From Stenotrophomonas oahuensis (GTDB lineage Bacteria; Pseudomonadota; Gammaproteobacteria; Xanthomonadales; Xanthomonadaceae): a stretch of 60,780 nt of DNA. The notes under the pieces were generated by a model, which worked only from the letters and a program-made list of their open reading frames with translations, had not been told where the DNA came from and searched no databases. This document shows, piece after piece, positions 32,792-41,416 of the stretch (the first letter of the stretch is position 1; each line of letters starts with the position of its first letter). Location of the stretch: NCBI RefSeq assembly GCF_031834595.1, contig NZ_CP115542.1, forward strand, positions 1 to 60,780, read 5' to 3'. The position numbers and the translations under genes were made by a program.

Positions 32792-33370
32792 GTGAAACTC
32801 TTCGGCAAGAAACGCGCGAGCAAGGGCTTTACGCTCGTTGAAATGATCGTGGTGGTGGCCATCATCGCTATCGTGGCCGCGATTGTGCTGCCCAAGCTGT
32901 TGGGCAACACCAACGCGGCACGTGCGACGCTGCTCACGCGCACGTCGAATTCGATCGCCCAAGCCGTGAACCTGATCGCCATGGAATGCGGTGTGTCGAC
33001 CGTTGTCAGCGGCAGCGTGCTGCCGGCCAGCGGCCGCAACATGGCGGACGTTCTCTTCGAGGGCCGCTCTGCTGTGGCACCGGCGAAGCAGGCCTGCTAC
33101 GACGCTGCCAACGTGATCCCGATGCGTGATTCAGTGGCCCGCTCCGGGACCGGCTGGGAAGTCTCCGGCTTCCCAATCACCGTCACGGGCGGCGGCGGCA
33201 ACAAGTTCTCCATCGCGTACGCCAACGTGCCCAATGAAGTGGTGCTTCCAGCGGCCAAGCCGTACACAGCCGGAATGACCACGCTCGCTGCCAGTGACAC
33301 GACCAGCGACGTGGTGAACTACAGCGTTGAAAGCGCTGGCACGCGCACTCTCACCTTCAAGCTGAACTGA
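32792..33370 (+). CDS. Major type IVb pilin (PilS-like)
   Basis: 192 residues with an 11-residue basic leader and cleavage motif (KKRASKG|FTLVEMIVVVAIIAIVAAIVLP), Glu at +5 and a standard stalk. The globular domain resembles PilS/TcpA-type type IVb pilins (MECGVSTVVSGS..., KQACYDAANVIP with a Cys pair, then a Gly-rich beta region). It is expected to be the shaft subunit of the thin pilus used in mating. Processing needs a prepilin peptidase that is not encoded here. Confidence 0.85.
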   Translation: MKLFGKKRASKGFTLVEMIVVVAIIAIVAAIVLPKLLGNTNAARATLLTRTSNSIAQAVNLIAMECGVSTVVSGSVLPASGRNMADVLFEGRSAVAPAKQACYDAANVIPMRDSVARSGTGWEVSGFPITVTGGGGNKFSIAYANVPNEVVLPAAKPYTAGMTTLAASDTTSDVVNYSVESAGTRTLTFKLN

Positions 33371-33373
33371 CCT

Positions 33374-34174
33374 ATGTACGCTGCATTCGTCACTGCGGTG
33401 TTCGCAATGATGGCCACCGTGATGATAAATGTGGCGATCAAGTACGACAGCCGAACGGAAACCATGCGCGAAGGCCGCATCCGGGCCGAACAGGCCCGGA
33501 TCGCGGAGGGGATAATTGCCTTCACGGATGAGCGGGGTAGGCCTCCGTCGTCGCTTGATGAGCTAGTCGCTACGGTGGGCTTCGAGCAACTACGGTCCTC
33601 CCGGAATGAGTGGCAGAAATACCAAATGAGCGGTCTGCTCAATGATGGTACGTGGCGCTTCGAGCGCGCTGCCAGCTGGACTGCAATCCGCAAGGACGGA
33701 GCAGTCGGGTATGCCAGTGAGAACAGTTGTGGATCGGGCGGTCTAAGCGACGCGGCCAGTTGGTGCGGCTCCCCAGGGAGCGTCTGGCACCGCGTCGAGA
33801 CGCGGGAGCGATTCTCCGATGAAATCGCCCAGGAGAAGTACCGTCAGCGGCGAACCCTGCAGCTGCTGGCCGATTACTGGACCACGCGTCAGGCGTTTCC
33901 CCGAACCGGCGTAGGCGGCCAGACGCTCGCCACGGGGCAGCTATTGCCGCTGCCAGTCCTCGTTGGCTACAGCGGTACAGCAGCCACGTGCACAGGCGTC
34001 TACACCTGGATGGGTCTGCCTTTTGACTGTGCCGCGCTCTTTGACGTTTGGGGCAATCCTGTTGGGTACCAGTTCCAGAATGACCGTTACGTGCTGCTCG
34101 CCTCCGAAGCTCCGTTCTCAACGGCAGACGGCCAGCGCGTGATTGTTGCTAGCCCCCTAAATATTCAAGGTTGA
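33374..34174 (+). CDS. Pilin-like protein lacking a prepilin leader
   Basis: 266 residues. The hydrophobic stalk begins at residue 2 (MYAAFVTAVFAMMATVMINVAIKYDSRTETMREGRIRAEQARIAEGIIAFTDERG), like a mature pilin, with no basic leader or G|F cleavage site. The 'AEQARIAEGIIAF' helix parallels 'AEQARIDNQRIADSM' of the 31775 protein. The C-region has Cys-containing loops and 'FDVWGNPVGYQFQNDRYVLLAS', typical of minor pilins. It could insert without peptidase processing. The next ATG follows its TGA by 2 bases. Confidence 0.75.
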   Translation: MYAAFVTAVFAMMATVMINVAIKYDSRTETMREGRIRAEQARIAEGIIAFTDERGRPPSSLDELVATVGFEQLRSSRNEWQKYQMSGLLNDGTWRFERAASWTAIRKDGAVGYASENSCGSGGLSDAASWCGSPGSVWHRVETRERFSDEIAQEKYRQRRTLQLLADYWTTRQAFPRTGVGGQTLATGQLLPLPVLVGYSGTAATCTGVYTWMGLPFDCAALFDVWGNPVGYQFQNDRYVLLASEAPFSTADGQRVIVASPLNIQG

Positions 34175-34176
34175 AC

Positions 34177-36039
34177 ATGAAAGACACCGATGTGGTAGCC
34201 AGCTGGGGCTGGCAGAATCCTCCTTCCTTCGTTGTTGCTCAGGCCGGCCAGGTCGTGGATGTCTCCGGAGACGGCCGGCGTGCCATCGAGGCGCTTGGGC
34301 TTCTGGACGCTCCGGCCCGAGAGAAGCTGGGAACGGCGTGCCCGCGCGGGGAAGACTTTGTTGACTACGCACTGCATGAAGCCCCTAAACTCCTGGCGAG
34401 TGCAGAGCAGATCCGCGCATTGGTTGGCGGCGTGCCCTTTTACGACAGCCTTTCACTACTGGACCGCCATCCATGCATGGACAAGCCTACGGTCCTGCGT
34501 GAGTGCAAGCAGAAAGACTGCGTGGTGATGCTGATCGAAGGCAAGCGCCCGGTAGTCGTATTCGCTTCGTATCAGTCCATGATGCATTTCAAAATGGCTG
34601 GCCGCACCGCTCGCGCCACGGACGCGATCGAGCTGGGAATTGCCGATGAGGCCCGCCTTGTCGCAGTAGGCGGCCGCGACGAGATTTCAGCCGTGCTCGG
34701 TGACAACACTGCTGGCGCTGAGATAAGCGCCGTGGAAGTCGACCGGGTGTGGGATTCACGCTCAGGCGAGACCAAGGAACACGCTGAGCAGCTGGAGCTC
34801 GCGCGTCTGCTGGACCATGCGATGACGGCGCGGGCCACGGACATTTCAATCATCCCTAAGCGGGATGGCAACTATCGTGTGTTCGTGCGGCGGTTTGGCA
34901 ACCTGATGAAGCCTCGAACCACGCACACCTGGGATGCGGCTCAGGCGCAGCAGATCATCACTACGCTGGAAGCCAAATCCGGCGCAAACCCGTCGAACTC
35001 GACATATCGAGAGCCTCGGGATGGTGCGCTGTCATATCGATCGTCGTCCGGCGAGGTCTTCCTGCGTTTGAGCTTTATTCCCCTCAATCAACGCGGTGAC
35101 ACTACCCGGCGCAAGAGCGTAAGTATCCGCCTGTTGCCGACTGATGAGGATGCGATCGACTTGGCGGCGTTGAAGCTTCCCGAGCAGGTAGTGGCTGCTG
35201 TGAGGAACTGCGTCCAGATGCCTAGCGGCTTCGGACTGGTTGTCGGTCCGATGAACTCCGGCAAATCCACGACTTTGGCTGCGGCCCTTGGCATGCATGT
35301 GGAGTATTTCGGGACGACAAAGAAGCGGGTCAGTGTCGAAGACCCGGTTGAACGCTTTATCCCAGACGTGATTCAGGTCGAAGTGCCTCCCGTCATGCAG
35401 GGCTCACGTGGCGTCGTGATCGATGATAACGAGCGTTTCAACGTGATTCTTAAAGGCAGCAAGCGACATGATATCAACGTCTACTGCGCCGGCGAGGTTC
35501 GTGACGCGGAAACCGCGAAGTTCTGCGTCAGCGTTGCAAGCTCCGGGCACTTGGCGTTCTCTACCCTGCATGCGAAGAACTCGATCTTGGCGTTCGACAT
35601 TCTTGCCAAGATGGTGCCGGAGGACATGCGATTCCAGCTGGGTGAGTCCCTGAATGTCATCATCAGCCAGCGGCTGGTTGCGGCTCTGTGCCCGACATGC
35701 AAGATCAAGTCGAAGCCCACTGCCGAAGAAAAGAAGTCCTGGCAGCTTTACATGGATATGGAGGGCGAGAAGCTTCCGTTGCCTGCGACCATCTACCGCG
35801 CAGGCCCAGGCTGCGACGCGTGCGAAGGGCAGGGTTTCATTGGCTATCGGTCAGTGTGTGAGGTCCTTCCATTCACGCGGTCGGTGCGAGACGCAGCCGC
35901 AGGCATCTTGGAGGGTGGTGCTAGCGCGAAAGCCGCACGTGACGTTATGGCGAGCCACCGCACCCTGACGCTCGCCGCATCCGCAGCCTCCTACCTGAAA
36001 TCGGGCGATATCGATTTTCGCTCCGCGGTTCACCTCTGA
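34177..36039 (+). CDS. pilQ: PilQ-type assembly ATPase (GspE/PilB family)
   Basis: 620 residues from ATG 34177. An N-terminal unknown domain (1-185) precedes the GspE-like core: 'HAMTARATDISIIPKRDGNYRVFVRR', Walker A 'VVGPMNSGKSTTLAAAL', Asp box 'KRVSVEDPVERF', Walker B region 'YCAGEVRDAETAKFCVSVASSGHLAFSTLHA' and a C-terminal CxxC zinc pair (ALCPTCK...GPGCDACEGQGF). It powers extension of the type IVb pilus from the cytoplasmic face of the inner membrane. Confidence 0.92.
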   Translation: MKDTDVVASWGWQNPPSFVVAQAGQVVDVSGDGRRAIEALGLLDAPAREKLGTACPRGEDFVDYALHEAPKLLASAEQIRALVGGVPFYDSLSLLDRHPCMDKPTVLRECKQKDCVVMLIEGKRPVVVFASYQSMMHFKMAGRTARATDAIELGIADEARLVAVGGRDEISAVLGDNTAGAEISAVEVDRVWDSRSGETKEHAEQLELARLLDHAMTARATDISIIPKRDGNYRVFVRRFGNLMKPRTTHTWDAAQAQQIITTLEAKSGANPSNSTYREPRDGALSYRSSSGEVFLRLSFIPLNQRGDTTRRKSVSIRLLPTDEDAIDLAALKLPEQVVAAVRNCVQMPSGFGLVVGPMNSGKSTTLAAALGMHVEYFGTTKKRVSVEDPVERFIPDVIQVEVPPVMQGSRGVVIDDNERFNVILKGSKRHDINVYCAGEVRDAETAKFCVSVASSGHLAFSTLHAKNSILAFDILAKMVPEDMRFQLGESLNVIISQRLVAALCPTCKIKSKPTAEEKKSWQLYMDMEGEKLPLPATIYRAGPGCDACEGQGFIGYRSVCEVLPFTRSVRDAAAGILEGGASAKAARDVMASHRTLTLAASAASYLKSGDIDFRSAVHL

Positions 36040-36047
36040 GGCCCGCC

Positions 36048-37106
36048 ATGCAGCAGATCATGTCACTCAAAGAACAGCAGTCTTCGGCTGCTGCCCTACG
36101 TTCGCAGCTGGCTGCTGGCGTTCCCATCGCCGAGGCCGTAGAACGTCTCGCCGAGCTGCAGCCGGAGTTCGAGGCTTTTTGGCTTGGGGCGGCCAAGGAT
36201 GTTGGAAATGGCCGCACGCTGTCCGCAGTGTTGATGCCGATCTGGCCAACGGGGGCGATCAGCGCCGTTCGCGCTGGCGAAGAGAGCGGGCGGCTTGTTC
36301 GCGTCTTGGAGAACCTCTCGCAGTCGATTCAGATTCAGCGCGAAATCAATTCTGAAATCAAGAAGATTGGTTACCCCCTCGCGGTCCTGGCTGGTGCAAC
36401 GGTGGTGTTCGTTACGATCCTGCTCACGCTGGTACCAAGCCTGACCGTGCAGCTGCAGCACGCCGTTGGCAACTACGGCGATGTGAAGGGCATTGCGGGC
36501 CTTGGATTGAGCATTCGGCTCCTTCTCGTGGAGCATTGGGTCTCGGCGGTCATCGGCGCTGCGGCTGGGGTTGCCGGCTTGGCCCACTGGATCAGGCAGC
36601 CCGCCACCCTCCGCGAACTTGCGCGCATCGTGGTCGACCTCCCTGTATTGGGTCCGGCCCTCTACCAGCTCTGCTTCGGGCTATGGGCGCGTTACCTGGC
36701 GATGGGCGTCGCGTCCGGGCTATCTACTATTGACGCGCTGCGCGCGACCACGGACGTTCTGCCAGAGCCGATGCGCGCCGGCGTGCGTGGCCTTATCCAG
36801 GATCTCGCAGTACGCCACCTGCCTATGGACAAGGCGACCAACGCCAAGGAACTTCCGGAGGCCGATCCCAGACGTAAATGGCCTTTCTACGTTCGACGTG
36901 CCTTCGCGGTCGCGGCCCAAAGCGGTGAGCTTGATGTTGAGCTGGAGCGAATCGCACCGGAGCTGATCGCTACGGGAAAGGAGGAAGTGCAGGCTGCTGT
37001 CAAGTACGGGTACTACGTCGCCATGGCTGTATCAGCAGCGATGCTGGCCAGTGCGATGGTTTTGATCTACGTCCCGATGATGGACGTCTTTGAGCGAGTC
37101 AACTGA
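36048..37106 (+). CDS. pilR: PilR-type inner-membrane platform protein (GspF family)
   Basis: 352 residues. Two GspF (T2SSF) repeats are visible: 'LMPIWPTGAISAVRAGEESGRLVRVLENLSQSIQ' (about 60-95) and 'YVRRAFAVAAQSGELDVELERIAPELI' (about 285-312), with hydrophobic helices at about 105-130, 150-175 and near the C-terminus (YYVAMAVSAAMLASAMVLIYVPMM). It is the membrane platform through which PilQ acts. It precedes the PilO-like gene by 7 bases. Confidence 0.92.
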   Translation: MQQIMSLKEQQSSAAALRSQLAAGVPIAEAVERLAELQPEFEAFWLGAAKDVGNGRTLSAVLMPIWPTGAISAVRAGEESGRLVRVLENLSQSIQIQREINSEIKKIGYPLAVLAGATVVFVTILLTLVPSLTVQLQHAVGNYGDVKGIAGLGLSIRLLLVEHWVSAVIGAAAGVAGLAHWIRQPATLRELARIVVDLPVLGPALYQLCFGLWARYLAMGVASGLSTIDALRATTDVLPEPMRAGVRGLIQDLAVRHLPMDKATNAKELPEADPRRKWPFYVRRAFAVAAQSGELDVELERIAPELIATGKEEVQAAVKYGYYVAMAVSAAMLASAMVLIYVPMMDVFERVN

Positions 37107-37113
37107 GGTCACC

Positions 37114-38538
37114 ATGGATAACAAACTGACGCGACTGTTCAAGCGCCGCAAGCCGGCCAACCGGATCTGGCTGGACGATGAGCTCCCTGCCGGGCCTGGG
37201 GCAGTTATCGAGGGCTCTCAGCAGACTGTTGCGCCGTCAGGACCTGGGCACGCGGAAACCGCTCTAGAAGTCGCAGGGGAGGGCGCAAGCCGTTCGTCCG
37301 CCGGTAGGGCCTCTCGGCTGGCCGGACGGCTTGCACGGACCCGACACATGGGCAAGCAAGAGGCCGGCGACAAGCAGCCGTCGCCCGCCACCTACAGCGT
37401 CATCGTGGCACCAGCTCACTTGGGTGCAGCAGTCGGACGGAAGGTGTTGGTGTGTGGTCATGGACTTTTTGCCTCTCTGGACAAGTCCGCGCCCAAACCG
37501 ACCGAGGGATTCATTGACCAGCCTTCCCGCCGTGCAGGCCCGGTGCTGACTGGCTTCAAGAAGGGGGAGACAGCCGCAAGGTTGTTCATCGCGATCGATG
37601 AGCGACTGGTCCATCAGCCCAAGGTGCGCTACGCGCTTGCTCTGGACTATTACCTGCGATGGGGCATGGCTCACTCAAAAGCACCCTTGGTGCTGCTGGG
37701 TGGAGCTGAATCTGAGGGTACCACCTACATCGACGTGATGGTGTTCAGTAATGGTACTTTGCGCGATCTGTTCGAGCACGAGCTGCCGGCGCACGACCAT
37801 CGCGACTTCGTAATCTCACTCAAAGTTCTGCTGCGCAAGATTGCCGACGACTGCCCGGGGGCGCGAATTGTTGCAGCCGCGCCGCTGCCTGACTGGCGGA
37901 ACGACGACGTGGAGTACATCGGCGACGCGCCCTTGAAGGCACTTTCGTTCCGCCCCCTCGGTGCTTCCAAGGCAGGAGCGCCCGGTGTGAAAGCGAGCGC
38001 TGCAGTTGCCATTGCTGGCCTCCTCGCCTATGGCGTCCAGGTTGGATACGGCTGGAAGAGTTACAGCGATGCGGGTGCCGGATACAAAGCCGAAGTAGCA
38101 GACCCCGTTCTGAGCGATGCAGGCGGCATCAACAACGCTCGACTGGAGCTGCTGCAGCGGCGTGAGTTCTACATGCAGGAGATCCGTCCTCAAGAGGCCT
38201 TGGCAAAGAAGTCCCGCCAAATAGTCTCAGGCATCGCCACACTGCCGGGGGTTCGTATCAACTCCATCACCTTTGGCAGCAGCAATGCTGGGACTTTGAA
38301 TTCGGCGGCTGCTGTTGATGCTTCCGGCGCGCCGATAGCGCAGCCCGTAGAGCCGAACGTCACCATGGAACTGCTCGTTCAACAGTCGGCTGACTCCGCC
38401 CTCACTGACGCAGAAAGCCTCATGACTGCCATCAGTGCCCGTACCGGAATGCGTTTGCGCCTGCAGAAGGCGCAGGGTTGGTCTACCGACGAGACCACCG
38501 GCATTCGTAAGCTTCGTATTGAGGGATTCACGCAATGA
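37114..38538 (+). CDS. pilO: PilO-like pilus accessory protein
   Basis: 474 residues from ATG 37114 (GAGGT upstream). A basic N-tail with a low-complexity stretch (1-95) is followed by a cytoplasmic domain (about 96-285; YSVIVAPAHLGAAVGRKVLVCGHG...), one membrane helix (about 293-313, ASAAVAIAGLLAYGVQVGYGW) and a periplasmic region with a coiled segment and a ferredoxin-like end (MELLVQQSADSALTDAESLMTAISARTG). This matches the bitopic PilO type of R64-like systems in size and topology. ATGA overlap with the next gene. Confidence 0.75.
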   Translation: MDNKLTRLFKRRKPANRIWLDDELPAGPGAVIEGSQQTVAPSGPGHAETALEVAGEGASRSSAGRASRLAGRLARTRHMGKQEAGDKQPSPATYSVIVAPAHLGAAVGRKVLVCGHGLFASLDKSAPKPTEGFIDQPSRRAGPVLTGFKKGETAARLFIAIDERLVHQPKVRYALALDYYLRWGMAHSKAPLVLLGGAESEGTTYIDVMVFSNGTLRDLFEHELPAHDHRDFVISLKVLLRKIADDCPGARIVAAAPLPDWRNDDVEYIGDAPLKALSFRPLGASKAGAPGVKASAAVAIAGLLAYGVQVGYGWKSYSDAGAGYKAEVADPVLSDAGGINNARLELLQRREFYMQEIRPQEALAKKSRQIVSGIATLPGVRINSITFGSSNAGTLNSAAAVDASGAPIAQPVEPNVTMELLVQQSADSALTDAESLMTAISARTGMRLRLQKAQGWSTDETTGIRKLRIEGFTQ

Positions 38539-39074
38539 ACAAAACCTTGTTTGCCGCGATCCTAGCCGCCGGCATCTTCTCTTACTCCGGATACCTGGGA
38601 ATGACTGTCTTTATGGAAAAGGCCGCTCAACAGCAGGCCGAGACCGAGGTGGTGCAGCGTTGGAAGAACAGTTACCAAGCGCTGGGGAAGAGTAGGGCTG
38701 CGTGGGAGCGCCGGTACCCGAGCCTTGCCAAGTACAACGACCTCCTGGCCCTGTTCCGGGGGCTCTCGCTTGCGCGCTACGGTCTATCCGCAGATCCCGA
38801 TCAGCTGTCGGTCCTCAAAGTCGAGCATGTCCAACACAACGGAATGAACGTGGGGCTCACCCGCGTCTGCGTCGGTTCATCGGGCGCGGCAGCAAATGCA
38901 GGACTGCAGGTGACCGCTTCGGGTTACTCGGCGCTGCTTGATGGCGTGAGCAATCTTGCTGCACGCAAGGATATCGAAATGAGCGCGATCACGGTTTCGA
39001 GCGATGCCTCGGGTGCACCCCAGGCAACGATTGGTGATTTCTGCATGCTTCTGCGTAATGGAGGCCAGGCATGA
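38535..39074 (+). CDS. Bitopic pilus-operon protein (179 aa), PilP-like position
   Basis: One N-terminal helix (FAAILAAGIFSYSGYLGMTVFM), a charged coiled stretch (KAAQQQAETEVVQRWKNSYQALGKSRAAWERRYP) and a periplasmic domain with two Cys (VCVGSSG..., DFCMLLRNGGQA). The layout is that of PilO/GspM-like alignment proteins that link inner-membrane platform and secretin. Coupled by ATGA overlaps on both sides. Confidence 0.65.
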   Translation: MNKTLFAAILAAGIFSYSGYLGMTVFMEKAAQQQAETEVVQRWKNSYQALGKSRAAWERRYPSLAKYNDLLALFRGLSLARYGLSADPDQLSVLKVEHVQHNGMNVGLTRVCVGSSGAAANAGLQVTASGYSALLDGVSNLAARKDIEMSAITVSSDASGAPQATIGDFCMLLRNGGQA

Positions 39075-39586
39075 AGCTCCTGCAGTCCTCGGTGATACAA
39101 ATGGCACTGGCCGGCGGCGGACTGGCCTTGATTTGGTCGGGTTTGGATACCGTGACCGAGAACATCAAAGCGCTACCGGTGCTGCAGGTAGAACACGTCG
39201 CAGATCAGGGTGCCGAAGCCGCGGTACCGGAAATCTTCCCTGTCTGGGTTGCTCCGCGCGCAGCGGCAGTCACCAGCTCAGCCGATGGGTTGGTGGATTC
39301 CGCCTTTTCAGCGGTACCGGCTCCGGCTGAGGAGCAGGCACCGGCAGAGCCACTCTACGGCGAAGCGCTAGCTGCGTCTGCCAGGGTGCAGGGTACATCT
39401 GGCAATGGGGCTTTTATCAACGAGCGGTTCTATGCCGCTGGTGACGAAATCGCCGCCCTCGCCGTGCCCTCGGCCGACGGGGTGACGCTCGTGCCCCGGC
39501 TTGTGTCCGCCGGGCGCGACCAGGTCGTCATGTTGATCGCTGGCCAGCAGGTGGTTGTCAGGAAGGGGGACGCCGGATGGCAATGA
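39071..39586 (+). CDS. Bitopic pilus-operon protein (171 aa), PilP/GspC-like
   Basis: A short N-terminal membrane segment (VIQMALAGGGLALIWSGL) is followed by a Pro/Ala-rich periplasmic linker (about 50-115) and a small beta domain (INERFYAAGDEIAALAVPSADGVTLVPRLVSAGRDQVVMLIAGQQVVVRKGD) like the homology region of PilP/GspC proteins, which contact the secretin. It overlaps the following gene by up to 10 bases. Confidence 0.65.
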   Translation: MKLLQSSVIQMALAGGGLALIWSGLDTVTENIKALPVLQVEHVADQGAEAAVPEIFPVWVAPRAAAVTSSADGLVDSAFSAVPAPAEEQAPAEPLYGEALAASARVQGTSGNGAFINERFYAAGDEIAALAVPSADGVTLVPRLVSAGRDQVVMLIAGQQVVVRKGDAGWQ

Positions 39587-40146
39587 CCTTGGCAGACTTA
39601 CGGTTTGATCATCCGCGCGTATTTTGGACGGGTTCTCTCTTGCTTGCCGGCGGACTGGCCTTCGGAGCATTCCTGGTAGTGCCAACCAACCCTTTCTTCG
39701 AGGCTATCGGGATCAATGGAGCGCAACGCCAGTTGATCGCTGCCAAGAACGCCGCCTATTGGTACACCAGGGCGATGATCCACGCGTCCGCTGAGGAGCT
39801 GCACTTTGAGAGGCGCTTTGGCAGCGTGGTCCGCTATGACGGTGCACTGATCGCCATGCTTCCCGAAGGCGACTCATTCAGGGAGCGTCGGCTGCAGTTC
39901 GCGGACGTGGTGATTCTGTCTCCGGCTGACGCGGACAGCGCGGTACGCGCCATGCGCTACAAGAATGCTCGCTTTGAAATCTATGAAGACTCGAAATCCG
40001 TTGTGTGGATTGATGGAAAGCCGCTGAACATTAGCCTTATTGAGTCAGGTGCGGCGAAGCCTGATCCAGATCCCCCAACAAATATTGTCGACCTCGCATT
40101 CGCGTCCTACTACTGGAACCAAGTCAGCGGAGAGAACCATGAATAA
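39577..40146 (+). CDS. Membrane-anchored, SNase-like protein of the pilus operon
   Basis: 189 residues (ATG 39577; ATG 39583, overlapping the upstream stop, is also possible). One membrane helix (about 13-35, VFWTGSLLLAGGLAFGAFLVVP), then a domain whose end follows the staphylococcal-nuclease fold: 'YEDSKSVVWIDGKPLNISLIESGAAKPDP' corresponds to the family 'Y-G-R-x-L-A-x-V-W-x-D-G-x-x-L-N-x-x-L-V-x-x-G-x-A' segment. The Asp/Arg/Glu catalytic set is not evident, so it may be a binding module. Unusual in a pilus operon. Overlaps the next gene by 8 bases. Confidence 0.6.
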   Translation: MAMTLADLRFDHPRVFWTGSLLLAGGLAFGAFLVVPTNPFFEAIGINGAQRQLIAAKNAAYWYTRAMIHASAEELHFERRFGSVVRYDGALIAMLPEGDSFRERRLQFADVVILSPADADSAVRAMRYKNARFEIYEDSKSVVWIDGKPLNISLIESGAAKPDPDPPTNIVDLAFASYYWNQVSGENHE

Positions 40147-41416
40147 ACCCTCGATCGCGGCCGTGCTCCTGCTCGCTGCGGCAACAGCTGCTGCGCAGCA
40201 GCTGCCGAGCAAAACCTACGATGGTGCGGTGCTGGTTGACCGGCGGGCGCAGCAGCAGCCGTCTGAGCGCGCTGGGGCGGCTCCCCCGCTTGTGGTCGTG
40301 AGCGGCTCCAGAACCGACCCCACAATGTGGAACCCGGTTGACGCCGGAGCTGTCGTCATCAAAGGCGTGAACAGCGGTGCAGCACAGTCTGTAGTGGTGA
40401 ACCCGGGGGCGCTAAGCAGGAACATTTCTGCAGCCGGTCAGCCGGCCACGATCGTGCGCACAGGCGCTAACAAGCGGATTGTGAAGTACACCGGAGCCTG
40501 CCCTGCCTTTCACAGTGGCTCGATCACCTGGGATCAAGAGGAGATCCGGACGGTTAATGACCCCAACTGGAAGGCGATTGGCCCGCAGATGAACCTGGTG
40601 AATACCTGCACCCCCATCGAGGAGTTCAGGTGGGTCGCCGAGTCCCAGGCGTGCCCTGCGTATTACAACGGGCAGATCACCTGGCAAGCCGAGGAACGTC
40701 GGGTTGGCGGCGGCGCGTGGGGTAGGACGGGGAGGACCCAGAATCGTGTAGACGCCTGCACACCGATAGTCGAAACGCGGTGGGTCGGGGCTTCTCAGGG
40801 CTGCCCAGCCTACTATTCAGGCAGCATCACCTGGCTCGCCGAAGAGCAGCGAGTGGGTGGTGGCAGCTGGAACCCAACTGGTCGAACGCAAAATCGAGTC
40901 GACAGCTGCACCGGGATCGTAGAAACGCGCTGGGTGGGTGCATCGGTTGCTTGTCCGGCCGGGTACACGGGAGCTAACACGTGGGAGGCCGAGGAACGCC
41001 GGACTGCGGGCGGCCCGTGGTATGGAACGGGGCAGACTCGAAATGCATCCAACACCTGTGCACCGGCCGCCAAGCCTTGCACCGCCGCCACGCGAACGGA
41101 TCTGCGGACCTTTAGCAGCTTGAACCCGTATCCGTGGACAGAGCTCCGCGTCTGCGACGCGAGCAATCAGGGTCAGCGCGCCTTGTCCAATATCATTTCG
41201 TGCGGCGGTGCTGGCTGTGGCGGTGGTTCATTGTGGCGGGCGATGGTTTGCCAGGGCGCAGGGTGGACGATCGTCAGGGGTGTAGGCACGTCCCCATACA
41301 ACGGCGTGTTCCCGGAGGATTACAGGGACTTGGAAGCGCAGATGCAGAACGATTACATCGAAAACGGTTGGGGCGGGTATACCAGCCGATCCCTGACGAC
41401 CTACAAGTGTAATTAG
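40139..41416 (+). CDS. Secreted repeat protein, candidate pilus tip adhesin
   Basis: 425 residues from ATG 40139 with a signal peptide (MNKPSIAAVLLLAAATAAA|QQ). From about residue 115 to 315 there are four tandem repeats of about 52 residues built on W-V-x-A-S-x-x-C-P-x-Y-x-G-x-I-T-W-x-x-E-E-R-R, then G-G-x-W-x-x-T-G-R-T-Q-N-x-V-D-x-C. Each has two Cys. A distinct Cys-rich C-domain follows (CGGAGCGGGSLWRAMVCQGAGW...). Last gene of the pilus operon, where R64 has the pilV tip adhesin, but it lacks a prepilin N-terminus. Confidence 0.75.
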   Translation: MNKPSIAAVLLLAAATAAAQQLPSKTYDGAVLVDRRAQQQPSERAGAAPPLVVVSGSRTDPTMWNPVDAGAVVIKGVNSGAAQSVVVNPGALSRNISAAGQPATIVRTGANKRIVKYTGACPAFHSGSITWDQEEIRTVNDPNWKAIGPQMNLVNTCTPIEEFRWVAESQACPAYYNGQITWQAEERRVGGGAWGRTGRTQNRVDACTPIVETRWVGASQGCPAYYSGSITWLAEEQRVGGGSWNPTGRTQNRVDSCTGIVETRWVGASVACPAGYTGANTWEAEERRTAGGPWYGTGQTRNASNTCAPAAKPCTAATRTDLRTFSSLNPYPWTELRVCDASNQGQRALSNIISCGGAGCGGGSLWRAMVCQGAGWTIVRGVGTSPYNGVFPEDYRDLEAQMQNDYIENGWGGYTSRSLTTYKCN

